A stretch of 64,000 nt of DNA from assembly GCA_963790075.1 (NCBI GenBank), contig CAWBNG010000004.1:496001-560000 (forward strand), given 5' to 3'. Below the pieces are notes generated by a model. It made no database searches. It saw only the letters and a program-made list of their open reading frames with translations, and had not been told where the DNA came from. This DNA comes from CAYOUV01 sp963790075 (GTDB taxonomy: Bacteria > Chloroflexota > Anaerolineae > Anaerolineales > Villigracilaceae). Position numbers and translations under genes: made by a program. Positions 9,998 through 18,334 of this stretch are shown piece after piece. Positions within the stretch are counted from its first letter, which is position 1. Every line of letters begins with the position of its first letter.

Positions 9998-9998
9998 C

Positions 9999-10652
9999 AT
10001 GAGTGAACCACGAGCTGTTATCTTTGCAAATGGAAACCTGCCCGATCCGCGTGCAGCCCGCGGGCTGATTCAGTCGGATGATTTCCTGATAGGCGCAGAT
10101 GGGGGCACGCGTCACATTCTGTCTCTCGGTATGCAGCCGGGACTCATCATTGGCGACATGGACTCGCTGGATGAAAAACAGTGTCGCGATTTTGAAACGG
10201 CCGGTGTGCGGCTGGATATTTACCCGGAAGACAAAGACTTTACCGACCTGGAATTGGCGCTTAAACATGCTGTTGAGGCTGGATATACTCACATTCTGAT
10301 CGTGGGTGGGTTGGGTGGACGTTTTGACCAGATGCTGGGCAACCTGTCTTTGCTGGCCGATCCAACTTTGGAGCAAGTGGATATCCGTATGGATGATGGG
10401 GTGGAGGAAGTCTTTTTCATGCGCAAGCAAGCTGTAATCCCAGGTAAGGCCGGGGATATCGTCTCCCTGCTCCCATGGGGCGGACCGGTTTCCGGGGTGA
10501 TCACCCAGGGCCTGCGCTGGCCGCTGCAGAATGAAGTGCTTTTTTTCCACAAAACACGTGGAATCAGCAATGAAATGACCACCGATCAGGCTTCGATCCG
10601 CATACATTCCGGCCTGTTGTTGTGTGTACATCGCCGCACGACAGACCGCTAA
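9999..10652 (+). CDS. thiN: Thiamine pyrophosphokinase
   Basis: A 217-residue cytoplasmic enzyme that transfers pyrophosphate from ATP to thiamine to make TPP. Family motifs are visible: GADGGTRH (33-40), the acidic metal/nucleotide motif GDMDS (52-56), DKDFTDLE (79-86) and GGLGGRFDQMLGN (~100-112). ATG 9999 is chosen because GGGAGG lies upstream; an in-frame ATG at 9936 falls inside the riboswitch aptamer and is rejected. It is the first gene of the thiamine operon and should be repressed by TPP through the riboswitch. A thiamine importer gene set follows, consistent with salvage of external thiamine. Confidence 0.92.
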   Translation: MSEPRAVIFANGNLPDPRAARGLIQSDDFLIGADGGTRHILSLGMQPGLIIGDMDSLDEKQCRDFETAGVRLDIYPEDKDFTDLELALKHAVEAGYTHILIVGGLGGRFDQMLGNLSLLADPTLEQVDIRMDDGVEEVFFMRKQAVIPGKAGDIVSLLPWGGPVSGVITQGLRWPLQNEVLFFHKTRGISNEMTTDQASIRIHSGLLLCVHRRTTDR

Positions 10653-10668
10653 TCCGAAAGGACGATTG

Positions 10669-11736
10669 ATGCGACGCTTATCCTTATTTGTATTGCTAAT
10701 CTCTTTGCTGCTCAGTGCCTGTGCTCCGGCTGCATCTGCAGTTGGTACCCCGGCTGAAAACCAGCCGCAGACGCTAACTGTAATGACCCACGACTCATTT
10801 GCTGTCAGCAAAGAAGTGATAGCAACCTTCGAACAGGCGAACAATGTCAAGTTGTCATTCCTGTCCAGCGGTGATGGGGGTACAGCCCTTAATAAAGCCA
10901 TCCTGTCCAAGGATGCGCCACTGGCCGATGTTTTCTATGGTGTGGACAATACGTTCCTGTCTCGGGCCCTGGCAGCCGACATCTTCGAGCCGTACAATTC
11001 ACCGCTGTTGGCCGTTATCCCGGATGCGTTTAAACTCGATCCGCAGAACCGCGCCTTGCCGGTGGACTATGGTGATGTGTGCATCAATTACGACAAAGCC
11101 TACTTTGCTGATAAGGACCTGCCCGTCCCTGCTACGCTCGAGGACCTGACCCGGCCCGAATACAAGGACCTGCTGGCAGTCGAGAATCCAGCCACTTCAT
11201 CTCCTGGCCTGGCCTTCCTGCTAGCTACCATCAAGCACTTCGGTCCGGATGGCTACCTGGCATACTGGAAGCAACTGCGCAATAATGGCGTGGTCGTGGT
11301 GGATAGCTGGGAAACGGCTTACTACACAAATTTCAGCGCTTCCTCCGGGAGGGGACCACAGCCGCTGGTGGTCTCCTACGCCTCCAGCCCCCCCGCGGAA
11401 GTGGTCTTTGCCGAGACTCCTTTGAAGGATGCACCAACCGCTTCAATTGTCGGGCCGGATACCTGTTTCCGTCAAATCGAGTTTGTCGGTATCCTCAAGG
11501 GGACCCAGAAACTTGCCCTGGCCGAAAAGTTTGTAGATTTCATGCTCAGCCTGCCATTCCAGGAAGATATGCCGTTACAGATGTTCGTCTACCCGGTCAA
11601 CCAGAATGCCAAGCTGCCGGATGAATTTGTGAAATACGCGCAGGTCCCGCAGCAGCCCGCCAGCCTCGATCCGGCCGAAATTGCCGCCAACCGCGATAAG
11701 TGGATCGCGGATTGGACTGCGACAGTTCTTCAATAG
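10669..11736 (+). CDS. Thiamine ABC transporter substrate-binding lipoprotein
   Basis: A 355-residue extracytoplasmic binding protein. The N-terminus is a lipoprotein signal (RRLSLFVLLISLLLSAC, Cys about residue 18) followed by a short linker and the LTVMTHDSFAVSKEV opening typical of the TbpA/ThiB family. WETAYYTNFSASSGRGPQP and the C-terminal region also match that family. ATG 10669 follows AAAGGA at 10657 and gives a clean signal peptide; an in-frame ATG at 10624 overlaps thiN and is rejected. It delivers thiamine or a phosphorylated form to the permease encoded next. Confidence 0.88.
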   Translation: MRRLSLFVLLISLLLSACAPAASAVGTPAENQPQTLTVMTHDSFAVSKEVIATFEQANNVKLSFLSSGDGGTALNKAILSKDAPLADVFYGVDNTFLSRALAADIFEPYNSPLLAVIPDAFKLDPQNRALPVDYGDVCINYDKAYFADKDLPVPATLEDLTRPEYKDLLAVENPATSSPGLAFLLATIKHFGPDGYLAYWKQLRNNGVVVVDSWETAYYTNFSASSGRGPQPLVVSYASSPPAEVVFAETPLKDAPTASIVGPDTCFRQIEFVGILKGTQKLALAEKFVDFMLSLPFQEDMPLQMFVYPVNQNAKLPDEFVKYAQVPQQPASLDPAEIAANRDKWIADWTATVLQ

Positions 11737-11783
11737 AGTATTCCACAGGCGGAGCGGACTCTGCCTCCGGTAAAAATATTTTT

Positions 11784-13451
11784 ATGCGACGTATCCTGGC
11801 CTGGCTGGCACCATCCATTTTCCTGGGCATCTTTTTCTTCTATCCACTGTCACGGATCCTGGGTCGAGGCCTTGACCCGGCTGTGCTGTTAGATGGCGGG
11901 ACACTGCGGCTGACCTGGGACGTTTTCCTGTTTACGTTATATCAAGCTGCTCTCTCAACACTGCTGACACTGGTGATTGGCATTCCTGGTGCGTATCTGT
12001 TTTCCCATTTCACTTTTCCAGGTAAGGGGTGGCTGCGCACGCTGACAGCCATTCCGTTCATCCTGCCGACCGTGGTGGTGGCAGCCGGGTTCAATGCCCT
12101 GCTTGGACCGCGTGGCTGGGTCAATTTGGGCTTGATGGGTCTGTTCAAGCTTGATCAGCCGCCAATTGCTTTTCTGTATTCGCTCGGAGCAATCTTGCTG
12201 GCACATGTCTTCTACAATACGACGATTGTATTGCGAATTGTAGGCAACGCCTGGGGACAGCTCGATCCGCGCCTCGAGCAGGCAGCGCAGGCCTTAGGGG
12301 CCAATCCCGCGCGCGTCTTGCGGACAGTAACCCTTCCATTGCTGCGACCCGCGATCCTGGCTGCGGGTTTGCTGGTCTTCTTGTTCGATTTCACCAGCTT
12401 TGGTGTCATCCTGCTGCTGGGCGGGCCGCACTTTGCCACACTGGAAGTTGAAATCTACATCCAGTCGATGCAGATGCTCAACCTGCCGGTGGCCTCCTTA
12501 CTCTCTATCATCCAACTGCTCTGTACGCTGGCCTTCTCAATTTTATACAGTCGATTGGTCACGCATGTCAGCATTCCGACAGCCCCGCGCGCTGCTGAGG
12601 CACGGCTGCATCCCGCCCGGTCAGCGCGGCAGCGTGTGTTTTTGACTGGCATGCTCGGTCTGCTGTTTATCTTCTTTGTCGCGCCTCTGGCGGCCCTGCC
12701 CTTCCGTTCGGTCACCCGGCTGGAGGCAGCCCGTGGACAGCGGACCAGCGTGCAAACTGGCCTGACGTTGAATTATTACAAGGAATTATTCATCAACCGG
12801 CGGGATTCGTTATTCTATGTGCCGCCAATCGACGCGCTGCGCAATTCGCTGACCTACGCCGGGATGACGGTCGTGCTGTCGTTGGCAATGGGTTTTCCGG
12901 CTGCTTCTGCCCTGGCAAAACCGGGTAAACTGGAAAAATATATCGATCCCTTTTTAATGCTACCGTTGGGCGCCTCAGCGGTCACACTGGGCTTGGGATA
13001 CATCCTGGCTTTCAATAAGCCCCCCTTGGCTTTGTTAACCTGGCCCTGGCTGGTACCGCTGGCGCACAGCACCATTGCATTGCCTTTCGTCATCCGAAAT
13101 TTACAACCGGCCTTAGCGGCCATTCCGGATAAATTGCGCGAGGCGGCATCCACTTTGGGGGCCACACCACTGCGCGTCTGGTGGACGGTGGACTGGCCGA
13201 TTGTCTCTCGCGCGACGCTCTCGGCGGCGGCCTTTGCATTCACGATCTCGCTGGGAGAGTTCGGTGCGACTTCGCTGCTGGTGCGCCCCGAATACCCCAC
13301 CTTGCCTACGGCAATTTATCGTTTCCTGTCGCAGCCCGGCGGATTGAATTATGGGCAGGCGCTGGCGATGGCCTCGATTCTGATGCTGGTTTGCGGCGTG
13401 GGAATTGGCTTGATCGAAGCCGTGCGCTTGCCGGGAACAGGCGAGTTCTAA
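11784..13451 (+). CDS. thiP: Thiamine ABC transporter permease, two fused permease domains
   Basis: An inner-membrane permease of about 555 residues with roughly 12 hydrophobic segments, organised as two tandem binding-protein-dependent permease domains. Each half has a cytoplasmic EAA loop: QAAQALGANPARV in the first and EAASTLGATPLRV in the second. This fused layout is typical of ThiP/FbpB permeases. ATG 11784 is used; the frame is open earlier but the additional stretch overlaps the binding-protein gene. The ATPase follows 27 bases downstream. Confidence 0.88.
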   Translation: MRRILAWLAPSIFLGIFFFYPLSRILGRGLDPAVLLDGGTLRLTWDVFLFTLYQAALSTLLTLVIGIPGAYLFSHFTFPGKGWLRTLTAIPFILPTVVVAAGFNALLGPRGWVNLGLMGLFKLDQPPIAFLYSLGAILLAHVFYNTTIVLRIVGNAWGQLDPRLEQAAQALGANPARVLRTVTLPLLRPAILAAGLLVFLFDFTSFGVILLLGGPHFATLEVEIYIQSMQMLNLPVASLLSIIQLLCTLAFSILYSRLVTHVSIPTAPRAAEARLHPARSARQRVFLTGMLGLLFIFFVAPLAALPFRSVTRLEAARGQRTSVQTGLTLNYYKELFINRRDSLFYVPPIDALRNSLTYAGMTVVLSLAMGFPAASALAKPGKLEKYIDPFLMLPLGASAVTLGLGYILAFNKPPLALLTWPWLVPLAHSTIALPFVIRNLQPALAAIPDKLREAASTLGATPLRVWWTVDWPIVSRATLSAAAFAFTISLGEFGATSLLVRPEYPTLPTAIYRFLSQPGGLNYGQALAMASILMLVCGVGIGLIEAVRLPGTGEF

Positions 13452-13478
13452 TCCCGGATCGCTCAAGAATAGGTGAAA

Positions 13479-14489
13479 ATGCTTGAAGTCATTGATATTT
13501 ATAAATCATACGCTGGCGCGCTCTTGTTGAAGGGCATCTCTTTTAGCGTCGATGCGGGTGAGACCATCTGTCTGCTGGGCTCCTCAGGCAGCGGCAAGTC
13601 CACCTTGTTGCGCATCATCGCCGGCCTTGAACAGGCTGAATCTGGCTCGGTGCGCTGGGATGGGCAGGATATTAGCGCGACACCGGCTCACTTACGAAAT
13701 TTTGGGCTGGTCTTTCAGGATTATGCTCTCTTTCCACATCTGAATGTTACCGAGAACGTGGCTTATGGCCTAAAGATACGGGGAATTTCGCCAGACGAGA
13801 TCGCTGCCCGCATAATTGAGGCCCTGGAAGTGGTCAATCTGCATGGATTCGAGCGTCGTCACGTGACTGACCTTTCGGGAGGGGAACAACAGCGCGTGGC
13901 TTTGGCAAGGGCGCTGGCACCGCGTCCACGTCTGCTGATGTTCGATGAGCCGCTTGGCGCACTAGACCGCAGCCTGCGCGAACAATTGCTCGACGAACTG
14001 CGCAGCATCCTGCACAAAACCGGTATCCCAGCGATCTACGTCACCCATGACCAGGAAGAGGCTTTCGCTCTCGCGGATCGGATCTTGCTGCTGCACGCGG
14101 GTCTAATCGTGCGCAATGCTACACCGGCCGAGGTTTATGCCCGTCCCGGGTCAGCCTGGGCGGCAGAGTTCATGGGTCTGGGCAATGTCTTGGCGGGCCG
14201 CGTCCTGGGGCAGGGGCGTGTGGAGACGTCTGTTGGGGTGTTGCATTCGGATTGTGCGCATAGATATAGCCGGGATGAGTCCGTATCGCTGCTGATCCGC
14301 CCGGAAAGTATTTGTGCTGGCGAAGGAGAAAACTCATTCAGCGGTCGTGTGGCTGATGTCATCTTTGTCCAGCAGAAGTTCAAAGTCACTATGGAAAACG
14401 ACCTGTATTTTTACCTGAGTGAGGCACCCGAGGTTGGTCAGGAGCTTGTGATACAGATACCCTCTGTGGCAGTGGAGTGCCTGGTTTGA
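13479..14489 (+). CDS. ABC transporter ATPase for thiamine import (ThiQ/PotA type)
   Basis: A 336-residue ATPase. Walker A is GSSGSGKST (~36-44), the Q loop is in LVFQDYALFPH, the signature is LSGGEQQR, Walker B is LLMFDEPLGALD and the switch His is in VTHDQEEA. The C-terminal ~100 residues (MGLGNVLAGRV, LLIRPESI) form a TOBE-like regulatory domain, longer than minimal ThiQ and more like PotA/FbpC. Position after the thiamine binding protein and permease assigns the substrate. ATG 13479 is preferred (AGGTG just upstream); GTG 13473 is possible. Confidence 0.88.
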   Translation: MLEVIDIYKSYAGALLLKGISFSVDAGETICLLGSSGSGKSTLLRIIAGLEQAESGSVRWDGQDISATPAHLRNFGLVFQDYALFPHLNVTENVAYGLKIRGISPDEIAARIIEALEVVNLHGFERRHVTDLSGGEQQRVALARALAPRPRLLMFDEPLGALDRSLREQLLDELRSILHKTGIPAIYVTHDQEEAFALADRILLLHAGLIVRNATPAEVYARPGSAWAAEFMGLGNVLAGRVLGQGRVETSVGVLHSDCAHRYSRDESVSLLIRPESICAGEGENSFSGRVADVIFVQQKFKVTMENDLYFYLSEAPEVGQELVIQIPSVAVECLV

Positions 14490-14953
14490 GCAGGGAGTCG
14501 ATCACGGTCATCAAGCGCAATCAGGCCGGCGAAGAAATCTGGCGCTATGTAGGTGTGATCCTGCGCCGGGAACCGAATGCGATCGTGTTGGAGGCTTTTT
14601 TTAATCGCGATGACATGCCATTCCTGGACCTGGTGCTCAAACGCAATGACCGTTATGTGGAAAAGTATTTTACGGACCGCTGGTACAACGTATTTCGTAT
14701 TCACGACTGTGATGATGATCGGGTTAAAGGCTGGTACTGCAACATTGGCCGGCCGGCTGTAATGGAAGCAGATGACCGCCTTTCCTACATCGATCTGGCA
14801 TTGGATTTGTGGGTGTCGCCGGATGGGAAACAAAAGGTGCTGGACCAGGATGAGTTCGAGCAATTGCCGCTGGATCAGGAAGCGCGCATACAGGCCAGAG
14901 CGGCGCTGGCCGAATTGCAGGGGATGTTCAAAATGGGAAGGCCTCCGGTTTAG
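14477..14953 (+). CDS. DUF402 family protein
   Basis: A ~155-residue protein with the DUF402 signature: RYVEKYFTDRWYNVFRIHD, GWYCNIGRPA, and YIDLALDLWVSPDG followed by DEFEQLP. DUF402 members include FomD-like nucleotide hydrolases with Asp-based metal sites; several acidic residues are kept here. GTG 14477 is inside the ATPase gene; TTG 14486, which overlaps the ATPase stop codon, is equally likely. It ends the TPP-controlled operon. A link to TPP or nucleotide phosphate metabolism is plausible but unproven. Confidence 0.8.
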   Translation: MPGLSRESITVIKRNQAGEEIWRYVGVILRREPNAIVLEAFFNRDDMPFLDLVLKRNDRYVEKYFTDRWYNVFRIHDCDDDRVKGWYCNIGRPAVMEADDRLSYIDLALDLWVSPDGKQKVLDQDEFEQLPLDQEARIQARAALAELQGMFKMGRPPV

Positions 14954-14967
14954 CCGGAGGCCTCTTG
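14939..14967 (+). terminator. Intrinsic terminator of the thiamine operon
   Basis: AGGCCTCCGG and CCGGAGGCCT form a 10-bp stem with a 5-base loop followed by CTTGT. It overlaps the DUF402 stop codon. The same stem sequence recurs at 40263-40290. Confidence 0.75.
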
Positions 14968-14971
14968 TCGG

Positions 14972-15145
14972 CTAATACAAGCCAAGGGCGTGCATGACCA
15001 CGTCGCCATAGTTCCAGGCAGCGAAGCTAAAAATAGCCAGGCAACAGCATAATACGACCAGTACGATGATGACGATCAGGACTGTATTTTTCTTTTTGGG
15101 TTGTTCAGGCGGCATTCCCATTGGGGCATCCATATTATTGTTCAT
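14972..15145 (-). CDS. Small single-pass membrane protein (57 aa)
   Basis: The ORF begins MNNNMDAPMGMPPEQPKKKN and continues with one strongly hydrophobic helix (TVLIVIIVLVVLCCCLAIFSF) before a short tail AWNYGDVVMHALGLY. CTAAGGAGA lies 6-8 bases before the ATG, a strong ribosome site. No family is recognised. It sits after two other small membrane protein genes on the same strand (DUF4190 and DUF4126), with short gaps, so it likely shares their transcript. Confidence 0.7.
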   Translation of the reverse strand: MNNNMDAPMGMPPEQPKKKNTVLIVIIVLVVLCCCLAIFSFAAWNYGDVVMHALGLY

Positions 15146-15169
15146 TTTCTTCTCCTTAGAAGATCGATT

Positions 15170-15493
15170 TTAATAGCTGCTTTGTAGGAAAGGCAAACTT
15201 AAGCCAAATCCTAACAATGGCAGTAGCACGAAAAACACGCAAACGCACATGAAAACGGCGAGATTGACATAACCCAGGATCAATCCCGCTGTGGCCATAC
15301 CGTCGCCACCCAGCGCGCCATTGCTTTTGCGGATCTCGTTTTTGGCCATGTGTCCGGTGATGATCGCGACAATCGCGCCAAGGGTGGGCAGTATCGTCCA
15401 GCCCAAGATGCCCATCACCAGACTGACAATTGCCATGCTGCTGTTGGGGACCACCGGCTGCGGTGGGTAAGGTTGATTCGGGTAATTGGCCAT
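15170..15493 (-). CDS. DUF4190-type small membrane protein
   Basis: A 107-residue protein with a Pro-rich N-terminus (MANYPNQPYPPQPVVPNSS), then SMAIVSLVMGILGW and a second hydrophobic pair separated by a GHMAKNEIRKSN loop, the usual DUF4190 layout. Function unknown; such proteins are common in Chloroflexota and Actinobacteria as membrane anchors. AAGGAGA precedes the ATG. Two further DUF4190 genes lie at 39.9 and 40.3 kb. Confidence 0.82.
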   Translation of the reverse strand: MANYPNQPYPPQPVVPNSSMAIVSLVMGILGWTILPTLGAIVAIITGHMAKNEIRKSNGALGGDGMATAGLILGYVNLAVFMCVCVFFVLLPLLGFGLSLPFLQSSY

Positions 15494-15512
15494 TGCATTC
15501 TCCTTGAGCGAA

Positions 15513-16082
15513 TTATTCTTCTGGTTTTGTCATGGCTTTACGCCACAGCCACCAGATGATGAAGGCGGCGACGACCACCAGCAGCGTGCCAACCAGCACC
15601 GGCAGGATGATCGACAAGATCGAAAGCCCGGTCGAAATGATATCCTCGGCGATGCTGACCGGGATGTTCCCGGCTCCGCCGGTCGTGGCTGTGACGGCCG
15701 GGCGCACTGCTCCGGCTTTGACTGCGTGTACGCTACCGGCGATCAATAAACCCGCTGCCAGCGAGAGCACCGGATGCATATTGGTGATCACGTTGGCGCT
15801 GGCGGCAAAGGCAATCGCCCCGGCGACGGGACGGACCAGGGTCTGGATCAGGTCGTTGATGTGATTGACTGCCGGGATTTTATCAGCCAACATCTCGATG
15901 ATCACCAGGATACCGAGCAGGATCAAAATCCAGGGGTTGGCCAGCGTATCCCAGGGTGCGTTGAGCTTGATTAAATCGGTGTAATGGGCGATTACTCCGA
16001 TCACCAGCAGCGGGATGTAAGCGTTCAACCCGGCGCTGGCCGAGAGGCCGAAGGCGGTAAAAACGCCAAGCAATACCTCCAT
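15513..16082 (-). CDS. DUF4126 membrane protein
   Basis: A 189-residue polytopic membrane protein, about 5 hydrophobic segments. The N-terminus GVFTAFGLSASAGLNAYIPLL and the motif DKIPAVNHIND are characteristic of DUF4126. Function is unknown. It is followed within 20 bases by the DUF4190 gene and preceded by the DUF2085 gene, so the three likely form an envelope-related transcription unit. Confidence 0.82.
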   Translation of the reverse strand: MEVLLGVFTAFGLSASAGLNAYIPLLVIGVIAHYTDLIKLNAPWDTLANPWILILLGILVIIEMLADKIPAVNHINDLIQTLVRPVAGAIAFAASANVITNMHPVLSLAAGLLIAGSVHAVKAGAVRPAVTATTGGAGNIPVSIAEDIISTGLSILSIILPVLVGTLLVVVAAFIIWWLWRKAMTKPEE

Positions 16083-16094
16083 GCGAATTTCTCC

Positions 16095-16934
16095 TTATCC
16101 GAGCGGGAAGCCGCCCCAGGTACCGGTTAGTTGGAAACGCAACAGGTCAATCGCGGTGATCATGATCATAGCCAGCGTGAATCCAGCCACCAGTGGGAGC
16201 CACATCTGGCGCAGGGTGGTAAAGAGGTTGTCCTGGCGCATGATCATGACCCAAACCATCGAAAAGATCATCACCAGCAGTGCCAGTACACCGCCTGTAC
16301 TGATGAAGACAATCGGATACAGGACGACGGGCGACTCGCTCAAGATGCCCAGATCGATCAGCAGCATCAGTCCAAGCAGCAGCCCGAATTTGCGCCAGTT
16401 ATCCATCGCCGGACGCTGGTCGTAATCCTTCCAGACCGTCTGGCTGAAGGCCGGGTATAGGCCGATCGCCATCGTCAATCCCATCCCACTGCCGGTCAGC
16501 AGGCGCAGCGTATTGTTGGGAATGTACAGGTTCGGGATCTGCGGGAACGCACCAGGATTTAGTTGTTTGATGAGATACAGGTAGGAATTTGACCCATCCA
16601 GGCCAAAGGCGGCGATAAAGGCGAAAAGCGGGATGCCAATCTTCCAGGAGGGCATGCCGCCCCGCTTCCGGCTGACAATTGCCTGAAAGGCCAGACCAAC
16701 GGCTGCGGCTGTGAAGGTTCCGCTGCAGCGCGCGCATAGTGGCAGTTGACGATCTCCAATATGAAAGGAACGTTCGTCGATGCGATGGCAGACTGCGTAG
16801 CCAATCGAGTCGACTTTGCCCAGCAAGCCCGGTGGGCTGATATACAACCAGCCAGCGAAGACCAGCAGCGCTGCAATCGGAACCAGCCAGCGGGTGAGTT
16901 TGTGTAAGAGGGTTGGCGATGAGGGTGTCTGCAT
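16095..16934 (-). CDS. DUF2085 membrane protein
   Basis: A 279-residue membrane protein with about 6-7 predicted helices. It carries the DUF2085 signature: AVCHRIDERSFHIGD followed by LPLCARCSGTFTAA, in which the Cys/His residues may bind a metal. Function is unknown. It is the first gene of the minus-strand block that includes DUF4126, DUF4190 and the 57-residue protein, with only 12 bases before the next gene. Confidence 0.82.
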   Translation of the reverse strand: MQTPSSPTLLHKLTRWLVPIAALLVFAGWLYISPPGLLGKVDSIGYAVCHRIDERSFHIGDRQLPLCARCSGTFTAAAVGLAFQAIVSRKRGGMPSWKIGIPLFAFIAAFGLDGSNSYLYLIKQLNPGAFPQIPNLYIPNNTLRLLTGSGMGLTMAIGLYPAFSQTVWKDYDQRPAMDNWRKFGLLLGLMLLIDLGILSESPVVLYPIVFISTGGVLALLVMIFSMVWVMIMRQDNLFTTLRQMWLPLVAGFTLAMIMITAIDLLRFQLTGTWGGFPLG

Positions 16935-17051
16935 AATTCAATTCATTATATGGGCATTGCGACGGAAAGGCAAGAATACCACCTCTTTTACAATACCGCG
17001 GACAGATTATCCCAATCGAGGTATGATTGGATTTGCACGGAGGATGACCAA

Positions 17052-18245
17052 ATGATGAAACGCGCATACCTGGTACTGATCGTTGTTTTCCTGCTTAGTA
17101 CGGCATGTTTGCCGACCGCGCAGCTTCTGCCGACTCCGACTGCGACAGCTACGTTCACCCCGGCATACACCCCGACCCCGGCTGTGACCGATACACCGAC
17201 ACCCACTCAGACGCCGCAGCCCACGGCCACCCCGGATTACCCACCGGAAGGGTATGGCCCAAGTAATTTCCCGCCCGAAGTCGATCCGCTAACCGGCTTG
17301 AAGGTGACAGATCCGTCTCGTCTGGAGCGGCGGCCTCTGATCATCAAGGTCTCAAACCTGCCGCGTACGGTCCGTCCCCAGTGGGGGCTTTCGCTGGCTG
17401 ACATCGTTTACGAGTACTACACGGAGGAGGGTTCGACGCGCTACGCTGCCATTTTCCTGGGACAGGATGCCGAGCAGGTCGGATCGATCCGCTCGGGTCG
17501 CTTATTTGACGATAATCTGATCCGCATGTATAAGGGCGTATTTGCCTTCGGCAGCGCCGACTTCCGCGTGCTCCGGAAACTTTTCAGTTCCGATTACGAC
17601 AACCGCCTGATTTTTGAATGGACTGTAGCCTGTCCGGCCATGTGCCGCTATGATCCGAAGGGTTTGAATTACCTGGTGGCGAATACCAAGGTCCTGAGCA
17701 CGGCCGTCACAAGCAAGGGCATCCCCAATGGCCGCCAGAATCTGGACGGCATGACCTTCCAGTATCAGATACCGGCCAATGGGACACCCGCCACGCACCT
17801 TTTCGCGCGTTATTCGTCCGCGATTTATAATCGCTGGGATTACGATGCGGCTCAGGGCCGCTATCTGCGGTTCTCGGAGACCCAAAACGATCCGACCAAC
17901 GGGCAGAACGAAGTCTACCAGCAGTTGACCGACCGCCTGAACAACCAGGCCATCGCGGCGGATAACGTGGTCGTCTTGATGATGCCGCATTCCTATTATT
18001 TGCGCACACCCGAAATTGTGCAGATGGATTTCAGCGGCACCGGCGTGGCTTATGCCATGCGAGACGGCCAGATTTTCAAGCTGACCTGGCATCGACCCTC
18101 TCCAGATGCGATTGTATCCCTGACCTTTGACGATGGGCGGCCATATGCCCTGAAACCTGGCACCACCTGGTACGAAGTGATGGGCTCTTCGTCCAAGATC
18201 ACGCAAAGCGATCAAAGCTGGCGTTTTACCTTCAGCATCCCCTAA
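17052..18245 (+). CDS. DUF3048 (YerB-like) lipoprotein
   Basis: A 397-residue secreted lipoprotein. The signal ends in LLSTAC, followed by a Thr/Pro-rich linker (TPTPAVTDTPTPTQTPQPT) that spaces the domain from the membrane. The DUF3048 domain starts at VDPLTGLKV and contains SNLPRTVRPQWGLSLADIVYEY and the VGSIRSGRLFD motif; the C-terminal domain has the FKLTWHRPS and DGRPYALKPG segments typical of YerB. GGAGGA at 17039 places the start at ATG 17052 (or 17055). Family function is unknown. Cysteine pairs near the centre (VACPAMCRY) may form a disulfide. Confidence 0.85.
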   Translation: MMKRAYLVLIVVFLLSTACLPTAQLLPTPTATATFTPAYTPTPAVTDTPTPTQTPQPTATPDYPPEGYGPSNFPPEVDPLTGLKVTDPSRLERRPLIIKVSNLPRTVRPQWGLSLADIVYEYYTEEGSTRYAAIFLGQDAEQVGSIRSGRLFDDNLIRMYKGVFAFGSADFRVLRKLFSSDYDNRLIFEWTVACPAMCRYDPKGLNYLVANTKVLSTAVTSKGIPNGRQNLDGMTFQYQIPANGTPATHLFARYSSAIYNRWDYDAAQGRYLRFSETQNDPTNGQNEVYQQLTDRLNNQAIAADNVVVLMMPHSYYLRTPEIVQMDFSGTGVAYAMRDGQIFKLTWHRPSPDAIVSLTFDDGRPYALKPGTTWYEVMGSSSKITQSDQSWRFTFSIP

Positions 18246-18254
18246 CTGACCGAC

Positions 18255-18278
18255 GGGCGGCTTTGGCCGCCCTTTTTT
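18255..18278 (+). terminator. Intrinsic terminator after the DUF3048 gene
   Basis: GGGCGGC and GCCGCCC form a 7-bp GC stem with a TTTG loop, followed directly by TTTTTT. Confidence 0.85.
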
Positions 18279-18281
18279 ATT

Positions 18282-18309
18282 TTGCGCCGAGCCCGCAATA
18301 TTCTATAAT
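18282..18309 (+). promoter_or_regulatory. Probable pfkA promoter
   Basis: A perfect TATAAT lies at 18304-18309, 26 bases before the pfkA ATG region; the -35 candidate TTGCGC is weak at 16-base spacing. AGGAGG precedes the start codon. Confidence 0.5.
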
Positions 18310-18334
18310 GTAAGCATCAGAATCAGGAGGATGT

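Noticed and set aside
9936..9998. Upstream in-frame start for thiN
   Set aside because: It lies in the TPP aptamer and has no ribosome site; ATG 9999 is preceded by GGGAGG.
9780..10910. 376-codon minus-strand ORF across the thiN region
   Set aside because: It crosses the promoter, riboswitch and thiN and has no domain.
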